Shown: positions 1-6,218 of the stretch, one piece after another | How the letters are laid out: each line of letters begins with the position of its first letter | Position numbering within the stretch: the first letter of the stretch is position 1 | DNA from: an uncultured Acidobacteriaceae bacterium | GTDB lineage: Bacteria > Acidobacteriota > Terriglobia > Terriglobales > Acidobacteriaceae | Assembly (NCBI GenBank): GCA_937879855.1 | Contig: CALFMO010000024.1 | Coordinates: 1 to 64,000, forward strand | Direction: 5' to 3' | Length of the DNA: 64,000 nucleotides | Notes under the pieces: model-generated | Seen by the model: only the letters and a program-made list of their open reading frames with translations | The model's database searches: none | Told to the model about the DNA's origin: nothing | Position numbers and translations under genes: made by a program

Positions 1-158
1 TTGACCACGTCAAACTGTACTTGCTGACCTTCCTGCAGACTGCGGAAGCCACTAGCCTGAATGGCGGAGAAATGTACGAAGACATCCTCGCCGTTCTGGC
101 GGCTGATGAAACCGTAGCCCTTGGCGTCGTTAAACCACTTCACTGTTCCTGTTTCCAT
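1..158 (-). CDS. Cold-shock protein, CspA family (3' end cut by window)
   Basis: The reverse strand reads METGTVKWFNDAKGYGFISR followed by QNGEDVFVHFSAIQASGF, the nucleic-acid-binding core of CspA-type single OB-fold proteins: RNP1 is KGYGFI and RNP2 is VFVHF. Family members are cytoplasmic RNA chaperones or antiterminators of about 65-70 residues; 52 are visible before the left edge. The ATG at 158 is preceded by an AAGGAA Shine-Dalgarno about ten bases upstream. A TACAAT hexamer further upstream (286-291 on this strand) would give a 5' leader of roughly 120 nt, and long leaders are usual for cold-shock mRNAs. The family assignment is secure; whether it is cold-induced cannot be told. Confidence 0.95.
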   Translation of the reverse strand, partial: METGTVKWFNDAKGYGFISRQNGEDVFVHFSAIQASGFRSLQEGQQVQFDVV

Positions 159-543
159 GATGGTGCATGTTCCTTTTTCTTTGATGTAGCGCTGAAACTT
201 TCAAGGTCTTCTGCAGGCAGGTCACACGCTGGGTTAAGCGGAGATGCTTGTACTGCGAAGGAACTCTAAAGTCAAACGCAGCCTGATTGTACGAAAAGTG
301 CCCCAAAATAGCTACATATTTCCGCATACGCCCCCTCTAAACAACTGACAGTCGGGGTGTTATGGTTGGGCCCGCTTGGAATGAAAAACGGAGTAGTAGA
401 GCAGTTTGAAGGACCAAGGGACTGACCTGGAGGTCTCTCCTTCGTGTAAACTTCGTGTCCTTCGTGGTAATGGCTCTTGATTGAGCCGCGATCAGAAATT
501 TCCCTGACTTGCCACCTTTACGCAAACAATTCATCATCTAAAT
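159..543. other. Intergenic region between csp and the thioredoxin gene
   Basis: This stretch holds the probable csp promoter and leader on the minus strand (candidate -10 TACAAT at 286-291) and one copy of the TTCGTG-type interspersed repeat at 439-470. The short frames here match no family I recognise and overlap the leader or repeat, so I call no gene. Confidence 0.5.
439..470. repeat. CACGAAG/CACAGAG-type interspersed repeat
   Basis: Three imperfect copies of TTCGTG-T/G (complement CACGAA) in a row, ending TCCTTCGTGGTAA. The same pattern, as CACGAAGG or CACAGAGG, recurs at about 6527, 19236, 21991, 27381, 31315, 40583, 41098 and 50261 in this window. It is non-coding here. Confidence 0.75.
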
Positions 544-1461
544 ATGCGCTTGCGGATTCTTTTCCTTTTGCTTTTGTTCACTGCCTCGGCGTGGGCCGGG
601 ATTGTCGACGAGGTGCACTTCGACCTGGCGCAAAACAATTTCTCTGCCGCAGAGTCAGCCCTCAATTCTTATCGCAGCCAGCAAGGAGTCACTGCCGAGT
701 ATCTCGAGGCGTATTCGTGGCTGGCGCGTGCCGCCCTCGACCAGGGCCAATATGATCAGGCAGCCGCGTACGCCAAGCAGACGAAAGCGCTCGTCGTCGA
801 ACAACTGAAGCAGCGTTCTCTGGACGCCGATACGCACCTGCCGATCGCTCTCGGAGCGGCGCTGGAAGTTCAGTCCCAGGTGCTAGCCGAACGCGGTCAG
901 CGGACGCAGGCCATTGGGCTGTTGCAGTCCGCGCTTCGAACCTACGGAAGCACTTCCATCCACGAACGGCTGCAGAAGAATCTGAACCTCCTGTCGTTCC
1001 AGGGGAGGCCTGCACCGCCGCTGAAGTCGGACGAGTCTTTAGGAGCGAAGCTGCCAGCGGCGGCGCAACTCAAGGGGTCGCCCGTGCTGCTGTTTTTCTG
1101 GGCGCACTGGTGCTCCGACTGCAAAGCGGAAGCGCCGATCATCACGCAGTTGCGCTCGGAATTTTCGGGCAAGGGATTGCAAGTGATCGGGCCGACGCGC
1201 CTTTACGGTTACACGGCGCAGATTGAGCATGCCTCGGCCAGCGACGAACTGCGCTATATCGACGCCGTGCGGCATCGTTTCTACAGCGGCCTGCTCGACA
1301 TGCCGGTGCCAATCAGCAAATACAACTTCGACATCTACGGCGCTTCGACTACGCCAACGCTGGTGCTCCTGGACCGCACGGGGAAAGTGGCCATGTACCA
1401 TCCGGGAGCGTTGCCCTACGACCAGCTGCGCGCAGAGATTGAGAAAATCGTAGCGAGGTAA
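544..1461 (+). CDS. Secreted TlpA-like thioredoxin-fold protein with helical-repeat N-terminus
   Basis: A 305-residue protein with a clear signal peptide (residues 1-18, ending ASAWA). Residues about 25-150 are alpha-helical with TPR-like spacing. Residues about 160-305 are a thioredoxin/TlpA fold with LLFFWAHWCSDCKAE, so the redox motif is CSDC, and a cis-proline region STTPTLVLLDRTG. TlpA-like proteins act in the periplasm as thiol reductants or carriers, for example in cytochrome or outer-membrane protein maturation; the partner cannot be told. It stands alone on the plus strand, convergent with carbonic anhydrase. The combination of helical repeats and thioredoxin fold in one secreted chain is moderately unusual. 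Confidence 0.85.
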   Translation: MRLRILFLLLLFTASAWAGIVDEVHFDLAQNNFSAAESALNSYRSQQGVTAEYLEAYSWLARAALDQGQYDQAAAYAKQTKALVVEQLKQRSLDADTHLPIALGAALEVQSQVLAERGQRTQAIGLLQSALRTYGSTSIHERLQKNLNLLSFQGRPAPPLKSDESLGAKLPAAAQLKGSPVLLFFWAHWCSDCKAEAPIITQLRSEFSGKGLQVIGPTRLYGYTAQIEHASASDELRYIDAVRHRFYSGLLDMPVPISKYNFDIYGASTTPTLVLLDRTGKVAMYHPGALPYDQLRAEIEKIVAR

Positions 1462-1573
1462 GTAGTGTGGCGCCGGCGCCCTCGCCCGCGAAAGGCCGAA
1501 AGATAAGCAAAATGTCCGCGTAAATAGTGATCATTCGAAGCTAAGATCACAGGCGGCTCTTCATCGCAAAGAC

Positions 1574-1591
1574 GCGGGCAGGAGTGCCCGC
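1574..1591. repeat. GCGGGCA palindrome in convergent gap
   Basis: A perfect inverted repeat, GCGGGCA-ggag-TGCCCGC, lies just after the carbonic anhydrase stop codon and between convergent genes. The same arms occur inside mnmE at 2417-2434, so this is an interspersed element and not a locus-specific terminator; no T-tract follows on either strand. Confidence 0.7.
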
Positions 1592-1600
1592 GCCACACGG

Positions 1601-2101
1601 TCACGCCTTCACTTCGGTTAGCTGGCCCGTCTTCACGTCGTAAATAAATCCGCGCACTGGGATGTTCTTCGGGATCCACGGATGCGATTTCACCCGATGC
1701 ACCTGACGCCGAACGTTCTCTTCCAGGTCATCGAAGGCGTAGAAATGGGCAGGTTCGCTGGCCACTGTGCCCATCTTTTCGGTCAGGCGGGCTCTTAATT
1801 CATATTCCTGCACCTTCAGCAAGCCGCAGTCGGTGTGGTTGATGATGATGAACTCCTGCGTATCGAGCAGATGATGCGAAACGATCAGCGAACGCAAGGC
1901 ATCCTCGGTAGCGATCCCGCCGGCGTTGCGGATCATGTGCGCGTCGCCGGGACGCAGGCCCAGGCAATGCTCAAAAAGGATCCGGGAATCCATGCAGGCC
2001 AGCACGGCCACGTGCCGCTTCGGGCGGACGGCGAGATCCCCCAGCTTGAAATGACGCGCAAAATCTTCATTTGCTTTCAATAGCTCGTCAGCAACAGACA
2101 C
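1601..2101 (-). CDS. Beta-class carbonic anhydrase
   Basis: A 166-residue protein of the beta-carbonic anhydrase family, which interconverts carbon dioxide and bicarbonate using a zinc ion. The zinc ligands are visible: Cys36 in ACMDSR (with the Asp38-Arg40 dyad), His89 and Cys92 in NHTDCGL. Length fits the short bacterial, type II-like beta enzymes. The chosen start is GTG at 2101 with GAGGG about ten bases upstream; no closer ATG fits. Upstream lies a CGACTAACGAC-type repeat shared with the divergent mnmE promoter region. No partner transporter is adjacent. Confidence 0.93.
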   Translation of the reverse strand: MSVADELLKANEDFARHFKLGDLAVRPKRHVAVLACMDSRILFEHCLGLRPGDAHMIRNAGGIATEDALRSLIVSHHLLDTQEFIIINHTDCGLLKVQEYELRARLTEKMGTVASEPAHFYAFDDLEENVRRQVHRVKSHPWIPKNIPVRGFIYDVKTGQLTEVKA

Positions 2102-2120
2102 GATGATTGCCCTCGCGGAA

Positions 2121-2202
2121 GGTCGTTGGTCGTTCGTCGCTAGTTATTGGTCACACTCACTGCCTAACGTTGGCGAATGTCCAACGACCATCGACTAACG
2201 AC
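2121..2202. repeat. GGTCGTTGGTCG / CGACTAACGAC interspersed repeat
   Basis: The divergent gap between carbonic anhydrase and mnmE carries a GTCGTTGGTCGTTCGTCG stretch and, 50 bases on, ACGACCATCGACTAACGAC. The two parts are roughly inverted copies and could fold. A close relative sits inside mnmG at 7846-7929; more diverged TGGTCACTGGCCACT forms lie at about 12020, 23703 and 40112. Confidence 0.7.
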
Positions 2203-2218
2203 AAATTAGTTTACCCGT

Positions 2219-2224
2219 TACAAT
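2219..2224 (+). promoter_or_regulatory. Candidate -10 element of mnmE, leaderless configuration
   Basis: TACAAT (part of TTACAAT) ends six bases before the GTG start of mnmE, and there is no Shine-Dalgarno between them. A transcript starting about seven bases after the hexamer would begin at the start codon. No convincing -35 is visible. Confidence 0.4.
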
Positions 2225-2230
2225 CGGCGC

Positions 2231-3721
2231 GTGAACGTCGGTTTGAACCTCGATGACACGATTGTCGCGATCGCCACGCCACCGGGCCGCGGCGGGATTG
2301 GAGTGGTGCGACTAGCGGGAGCGAGGGCGCTGGAGATCGCGAAGCCGATGTTGCAGTTGAAGCACGAACTCGAGCCGGGACGGGCTGTGTTTGGGGAATT
2401 GGTCGAGCCGTGTAGAGCGGGCACTCCTGCCCGCTTCCCGGCGGAGCTCGCGGGAACGGAAGTCAAAATCCCCATCCTAGTCGCAAAAAACGCGACTAGG
2501 ATGGGGCACCCCGGGAATTCTCAACGCATCGACGAGATTGTGGTTACCTATTTCGCCAAGCCGCATTCCTACACTACCGATGACATCGTTGAAATTTCTG
2601 CGCACGGATCTCCTGTCGTGTTGCGACACATTGTGGAGCTTTGCGTCGCCGCAGGAGCACGCTTGGCGGAGCCCGGGGAGTTCACGATGCGCGCTTTCCT
2701 CAACGGGCGCATTGATCTGACGCAGGCTGAAGCCGTGCGCGACCTGATCGACTCACAGACTTTGTATCAGGCCAAAGTTGCGGCGCAGCAACTGGAGGGA
2801 GCGCTCTCGCGGCGCCTGCAGCCGATCAAGCAAAAGCTGGTGGAACTGATCGCCATGCTCGAAGCCGGGATTGATTTCGCTGAGGACGACGTGTCGGTGC
2901 TGCCCGATGCCACCATCCTCACTCACATCGCCGTCGTGCGCACGCCGCTGGAACAACTCAGCGCGACCTTCGCCTACGGCAAGATCGTGCATGAAGGATT
3001 GACGCTCGCGATTGTGGGCCGCCCCAACGTCGGCAAGTCGAGCTTGTTTAACCAATTGGTGGAGCGCGAGCGCGCCATTGTCACGGCGACGCCGGGCACC
3101 ACACGCGACCTGGTCAGCGAGACCGTTGCGATCGGCGGCATCCCGGTCAAGTTGGTCGACACCGCCGGCATTCGCGATGCGCTCGACGAAGCCGAATCGA
3201 TCGGCATTCGCAAATCGATGGAAGCCCTGGCCGACGCGGACCTCGTGCTGGTTGTGCTCGATGCATCGCGCGATGTGACCCCGGAAGATCACGAACTTCT
3301 GCGGCAGGCAGAGGGGCGTTCAGTGATTATCGTCGAGAATAAGTCCGATCTGACGACGGGGAAAGTCCCCACTTCTCCCAACACCTGGGAGAAATGGGGC
3401 ACTCGAATTTCGGTTTCCACTTCGGCTTTGACAGGCGAAGGGATAACCGAACTGCGCGCCGCAATCCTGCGACACATTGGCGGAGATGCCGGCACCCAGG
3501 CGGAGTCCGGCTTCCTCACCAACATTCGGCATCAGGGATTGATTAACGATTCGCTGCTTGCGCTGGATGCGGCGAAGAGCGCCGTCGACGCAAAAGTTCC
3601 GCACGAGATGCTGCTGCTCGATCTCTACAACGCGCTGCGTCCGCTCGACGCCATCACCGGGGCGACCACTACCGACGACATTTTGAATCTGATCTTCAGC
3701 ACATTCTGCATCGGGAAGTAA
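2231..3721 (+). CDS. mnmE: tRNA modification GTPase MnmE (TrmE)
   Basis: MnmE, with MnmG, installs the (carboxymethyl)aminomethyl group on wobble uridine 34 of tRNAs. The N-terminal formyl-THF-binding domain begins DDTIVAIATPPGRGGIGVVR. The G domain has a P-loop GRPNVGKS (263-270), DTAGIRD (310-316) and NKSD (370-373). The chain ends with the diagnostic FCIGK. At 496 residues it is longer than the usual ~450; the excess is two low-complexity insertions, residues about 59-99 and 376-391, both encoded by palindromic repeats. The start is GTG 2231, close behind a TACAAT hexamer. The partner mnmG lies at 6215-8323. Confidence 0.97.
   Translation: MNVGLNLDDTIVAIATPPGRGGIGVVRLAGARALEIAKPMLQLKHELEPGRAVFGELVEPCRAGTPARFPAELAGTEVKIPILVAKNATRMGHPGNSQRIDEIVVTYFAKPHSYTTDDIVEISAHGSPVVLRHIVELCVAAGARLAEPGEFTMRAFLNGRIDLTQAEAVRDLIDSQTLYQAKVAAQQLEGALSRRLQPIKQKLVELIAMLEAGIDFAEDDVSVLPDATILTHIAVVRTPLEQLSATFAYGKIVHEGLTLAIVGRPNVGKSSLFNQLVERERAIVTATPGTTRDLVSETVAIGGIPVKLVDTAGIRDALDEAESIGIRKSMEALADADLVLVVLDASRDVTPEDHELLRQAEGRSVIIVENKSDLTTGKVPTSPNTWEKWGTRISVSTSALTGEGITELRAAILRHIGGDAGTQAESGFLTNIRHQGLINDSLLALDAAKSAVDAKVPHEMLLLDLYNALRPLDAITGATTTDDILNLIFSTFCIGK
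2417..2506 (+). repeat. Two palindromic repeats inserted in frame within mnmE
   Basis: First palindrome: GCGGGCA (2417-2423) with TGCCCGC (2428-2434). Second: CCCCATCCTAGTCGC (2470-2484) with its perfect 15-base complement (2492-2506). Together they encode most of a roughly 40-residue segment, absent from typical MnmE, between FGELVEP and RIDEIVVTYF. The second palindrome has a near-identical intergenic relative at 21840-21876. Confidence 0.8.
3367..3399 (+). repeat. CCCCACTTCTCCCA palindrome inserted in mnmE G domain
   Basis: CCCCACTTCTCCCA (3367-3380) pairs with TGGGAGAAATGGGG (3386-3399) with one mismatch. It encodes about 16 extra residues directly after the NKSD motif. A related element (CCCACTTC with GAAGTGGG) lies within the ABC-F gene at 48495-48525. 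Confidence 0.75.
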
Positions 3722-3738
3722 AATCCGAGATCGGCTGG

Positions 3739-4299
3739 TTAGGATGGATGCACGCGAAGAGCCATAACGATGAGTCCCGCGACGATCAGCGCGAGGAATC
3801 CAAGCGAGAAAATATAATAGGCCACTCTCACCTTGGGCCAAATAAAAGCAGGCCAGCTGTCAGAGAGCTTGTCAGAGAAGGTTTCTGCGAGCCGCGGGGG
3901 TAATGCGGCTTCTTCGGAGCCGGGCTTCCAGTGGTCAGCGATCCAAGTGGCGCGAAGATTCGAGAGCAATAGCGCGGCAATGATGACCCGGACAACGCCA
4001 ACGCCGGATCCCAGTGAGTCGACAAAATAAAAGCCAAGCGTGATCGCCGCCGCCAATAGGTTGTGCTCGCGAACCCCCACTCCGCCTAGGTGAAACACCA
4101 GGAGCCCAAGTATTCCTGTGAAAGGCTGGCCAGCGAGCGTTAGGAAAACTAGGGACCATGCGCCAACAATCGTGCACACCCAGAAGCCCTGCACAGCGAG
4201 ATAGTCGACGTCCGCGCCGCTCTGGATGGACGGCCAGAAAAGGCTCCTGAGGCGGCTCTCGCTGCGAGTGGTTGAATCAGATAGGCCGAGCGTTTGCAT
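3739..4299 (-). CDS. Integral membrane protein of unknown function
   Basis: A 186-residue protein with about four or five hydrophobic segments: near residues 34-58, 60-75, 80-96, 100-112 and 158-180 (YYIFSLGFLALIVAGLIVMA). A soluble loop around residues 115-155 contains WKPGSEEAALPPRLAETFSD. The start is ATG 4299. I do not recognise the family. It lies between mnmE (convergent) and ruvA (same strand, 50 bases upstream), so it may share the ruvA transcript. Confidence 0.6.
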   Translation of the reverse strand: MQTLGLSDSTTRSESRLRSLFWPSIQSGADVDYLAVQGFWVCTIVGAWSLVFLTLAGQPFTGILGLLVFHLGGVGVREHNLLAAAITLGFYFVDSLGSGVGVVRVIIAALLLSNLRATWIADHWKPGSEEAALPPRLAETFSDKLSDSWPAFIWPKVRVAYYIFSLGFLALIVAGLIVMALRVHPS

Positions 4300-4349
4300 G
4301 GTGCAGGATTAGACCGCAACCCACTGGCCCTGTCCATAGAAAAATCAAG

Positions 4350-4940
4350 CTACTTCGACAATGCCGCCAAGGCATCGCGAAACATCGCATCGAACGACCC
4401 GCCTTTGCCATTTTTTGTCGCCGCGGCGAGAGCTTTTTCGGCGGCCGCCCGCTGGTACCCCAGATTCAGCAACGCAGAGAGCACGTCCTCTTCCGTGGCG
4501 TTCATGGCAGGGACGGCGGGAGCCGAAGCGGGACCTGCTTCTGGCAGCTTGTCGCGCAGTTCGAGCACCATGCGCTCCGCAGTCTTTCTGCCGATGCCGG
4601 GGATGCGCGTGAGCCGCGCCACATCGTTTCCTCGAATCGCTCCCACCATTTCGTCGGCGGCCATGCCGCTCAAAATTGTGATGCCCAGCTTCGGCCCGAT
4701 CCCGCTTACCGTGATTAGCTTCTCGAACAGCAATTTTTCCGCGGGACGCAGGAATCCGTAGAGCGCGATCTGGTCTTCACGCACATGCGTATGGATGTGC
4801 AGCGCGACCTCGGCGCCGACCGCCGGCAGATCCGAAAACGTCGGCACGCTGATGGTCACGTCATAGCCGACGCCCGCCGTCTCGACGATGGCCTGGTTGG
4901 GGTGCTTGGCCAGCAGTTTTCCGCGCAGATGGGCAATCAT
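4350..4940 (-). CDS. ruvA: Holliday junction branch migration protein RuvA
   Basis: RuvA binds Holliday junctions and loads the RuvB helicase in recombinational repair. The protein begins MIAHLRGKLLAKHPNQAIVE (domain I), has the two helix-hairpin-helix motifs VSGIGPKLGITILS and IPGIGRKTAERMVLEL (domain II) and a flexible linker before the C-terminal RuvB-contacting domain. At 196 residues it matches the family. The frame stays open upstream to 5072, but that extension is encoded by an ACAGCCG repeat and is not RuvA-like, so ATG 4940 is used. TACAAT lies nine bases before this ATG on the same strand. ruvB and ruvC are not in the window. Confidence 0.96.
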   Translation of the reverse strand: MIAHLRGKLLAKHPNQAIVETAGVGYDVTISVPTFSDLPAVGAEVALHIHTHVREDQIALYGFLRPAEKLLFEKLITVSGIGPKLGITILSGMAADEMVGAIRGNDVARLTRIPGIGRKTAERMVLELRDKLPEAGPASAPAVPAMNATEEDVLSALLNLGYQRAAAEKALAAATKNGKGGSFDAMFRDALAALSK

Positions 4941-5009
4941 GTTCAGCCCATTGTAGAGGCACTGACCTTGTGTCGCGCAAAAGGCATGTGGCGACACAAA
5001 AGCATGTGG

Positions 5010-5030
5010 GGACAGCCGCCTCGGCTGTCC
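5010..5030. repeat. ACAGCCG palindrome upstream of ruvA
   Basis: GGACAGCCG (5010-5018), loop CCT, CGGCTGTCC (5022-5030), followed by the arm-like GTAGAGCGAAGCTC. The same core occurs at 9201-9217, 10855-10952 (in tgt), 52403-52419 and 61342-61403. Confidence 0.8.
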
Positions 5031-5126
5031 GTAGAGCGAAGCTCGACGCCGTCGGTTAGGTCGGGCAGACATCGATTCCCGCCGAACGACGGGTAGCCAC
5101 CGCGAGACTGTGCTCTAATCTTCGAT

Positions 5127-6218
5127 ATGCGCACCGGCAGGACACTAAACAATTTTGTCGTATTTGGATCCGCATTTCTCGCGGCATTGTTGTGTGCATT
5201 GTCTGCCTCAGGACACGCCCAGCAGTCCGCGCCTCCAAACGCGCCGTCGGCGCCGCAAGCCTCTTCCAGCCCGCCTTCCGAGTTTGCCGAAGCGCGAAAG
5301 TTGATGCAGCAAGGCAAAATCGACGAGGCCATTGCGGAACTGCAAACCGTCGAAGCCCGCGACCCCGCCGCAAAGGGTCTGGCTCTGGAAATGGGAACGG
5401 CATACTACAAGAAAAGCGATTTCCCCAAGGCGATCGCGTATCTGAAAAAAGCAACTGCAGCGGATCCAGCGAACAGCGAAGCGATCCAGTTGCTCGGAAT
5501 TTCCGATTATCTGGGCGGGCATCCCGCAGATGCGATTCCTTTGCTCGAGAAAGTACAAGGCTGGTACTCGCGCGCCAACGTGGACGCTTCCTACATCTTG
5601 GGCATCTGCTACATCCAGACGAAAAATTACGACCAGGCCCGCCATGCGTTTGCCAAGATGTTTGCTGTGCCTCCAGACTCGGCTGCCAGTTACTTATTCA
5701 CGGCGCGAATGCTGTTTCGTCAGGAGTACGATCCGGTGGCGGAAGAATACGCGCAGAAAGCGGCGGCTCTCGACCCCAAACTGCCCCTGGTCCATTTCCT
5801 TTTGGGCGAATTTTATCTCTACAAATCGCGAGTACCGGAAGCGATCGCAGAATTCCAAAAAGAATTGTCCATCAACCCGGCGAATGCGGCAACGTACTAC
5901 AAGCTGGGGGACGCGTATTCACGCGTGCAGAAATTCGAAGAAGCGGAGCAGTTGCTGCAGCGCTCGATCTGGCTCGACGCGACGTCGACCGGGCCTTTCA
6001 TCCTCATGGGGAAGGTGCTGGAGAAGAAAGGCGAACTTGATTTAGCTGTGCGGGCGCTGCAGCGCGCGGCGACCATGGACCCGAACAATCCGACCACGCA
6101 TCACCTGCTCGGCCAGGCTTACCGCGATATGGGTAAGAAAGACGAAGCGGAGAGCGAACTGAAACTCGCCGAAGAATTGCAGACCCGAGACGAGTCGCGC
6201 GAGCGGCCTCGGCCTTAG
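5127..6218 (+). CDS. Secreted TPR-repeat protein
   Basis: A 363-residue protein with a signal peptide (hydrophobic residues about 10-30, ending GHAQQ) and a Pro/Ala-rich linker, followed by about eight tetratricopeptide repeats from residue 52 to the end; typical units are IDEAIAELQTVEARDPAAKG and DEAESELKLAEELQ. TPR arrays are protein-binding scaffolds; the secretion signal places it in the periplasm. No catalytic domain is seen. It ends four bases inside the convergent mnmG gene. A TCTAAT hexamer (5114-5119) seven bases before the ATG, with no Shine-Dalgarno, suggests a leaderless message. Confidence 0.85.
   Translation: MRTGRTLNNFVVFGSAFLAALLCALSASGHAQQSAPPNAPSAPQASSSPPSEFAEARKLMQQGKIDEAIAELQTVEARDPAAKGLALEMGTAYYKKSDFPKAIAYLKKATAADPANSEAIQLLGISDYLGGHPADAIPLLEKVQGWYSRANVDASYILGICYIQTKNYDQARHAFAKMFAVPPDSAASYLFTARMLFRQEYDPVAEEYAQKAAALDPKLPLVHFLLGEFYLYKSRVPEAIAEFQKELSINPANAATYYKLGDAYSRVQKFEEAEQLLQRSIWLDATSTGPFILMGKVLEKKGELDLAVRALQRAATMDPNNPTTHHLLGQAYRDMGKKDEAESELKLAEELQTRDESRERPRP

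Noticed and set aside
4941..5072. N-terminal extension of RuvA to 5072
   Set aside because: The extension is encoded by an ACAGCCG repeat and bears no resemblance to RuvA, which begins MIAHLRG.
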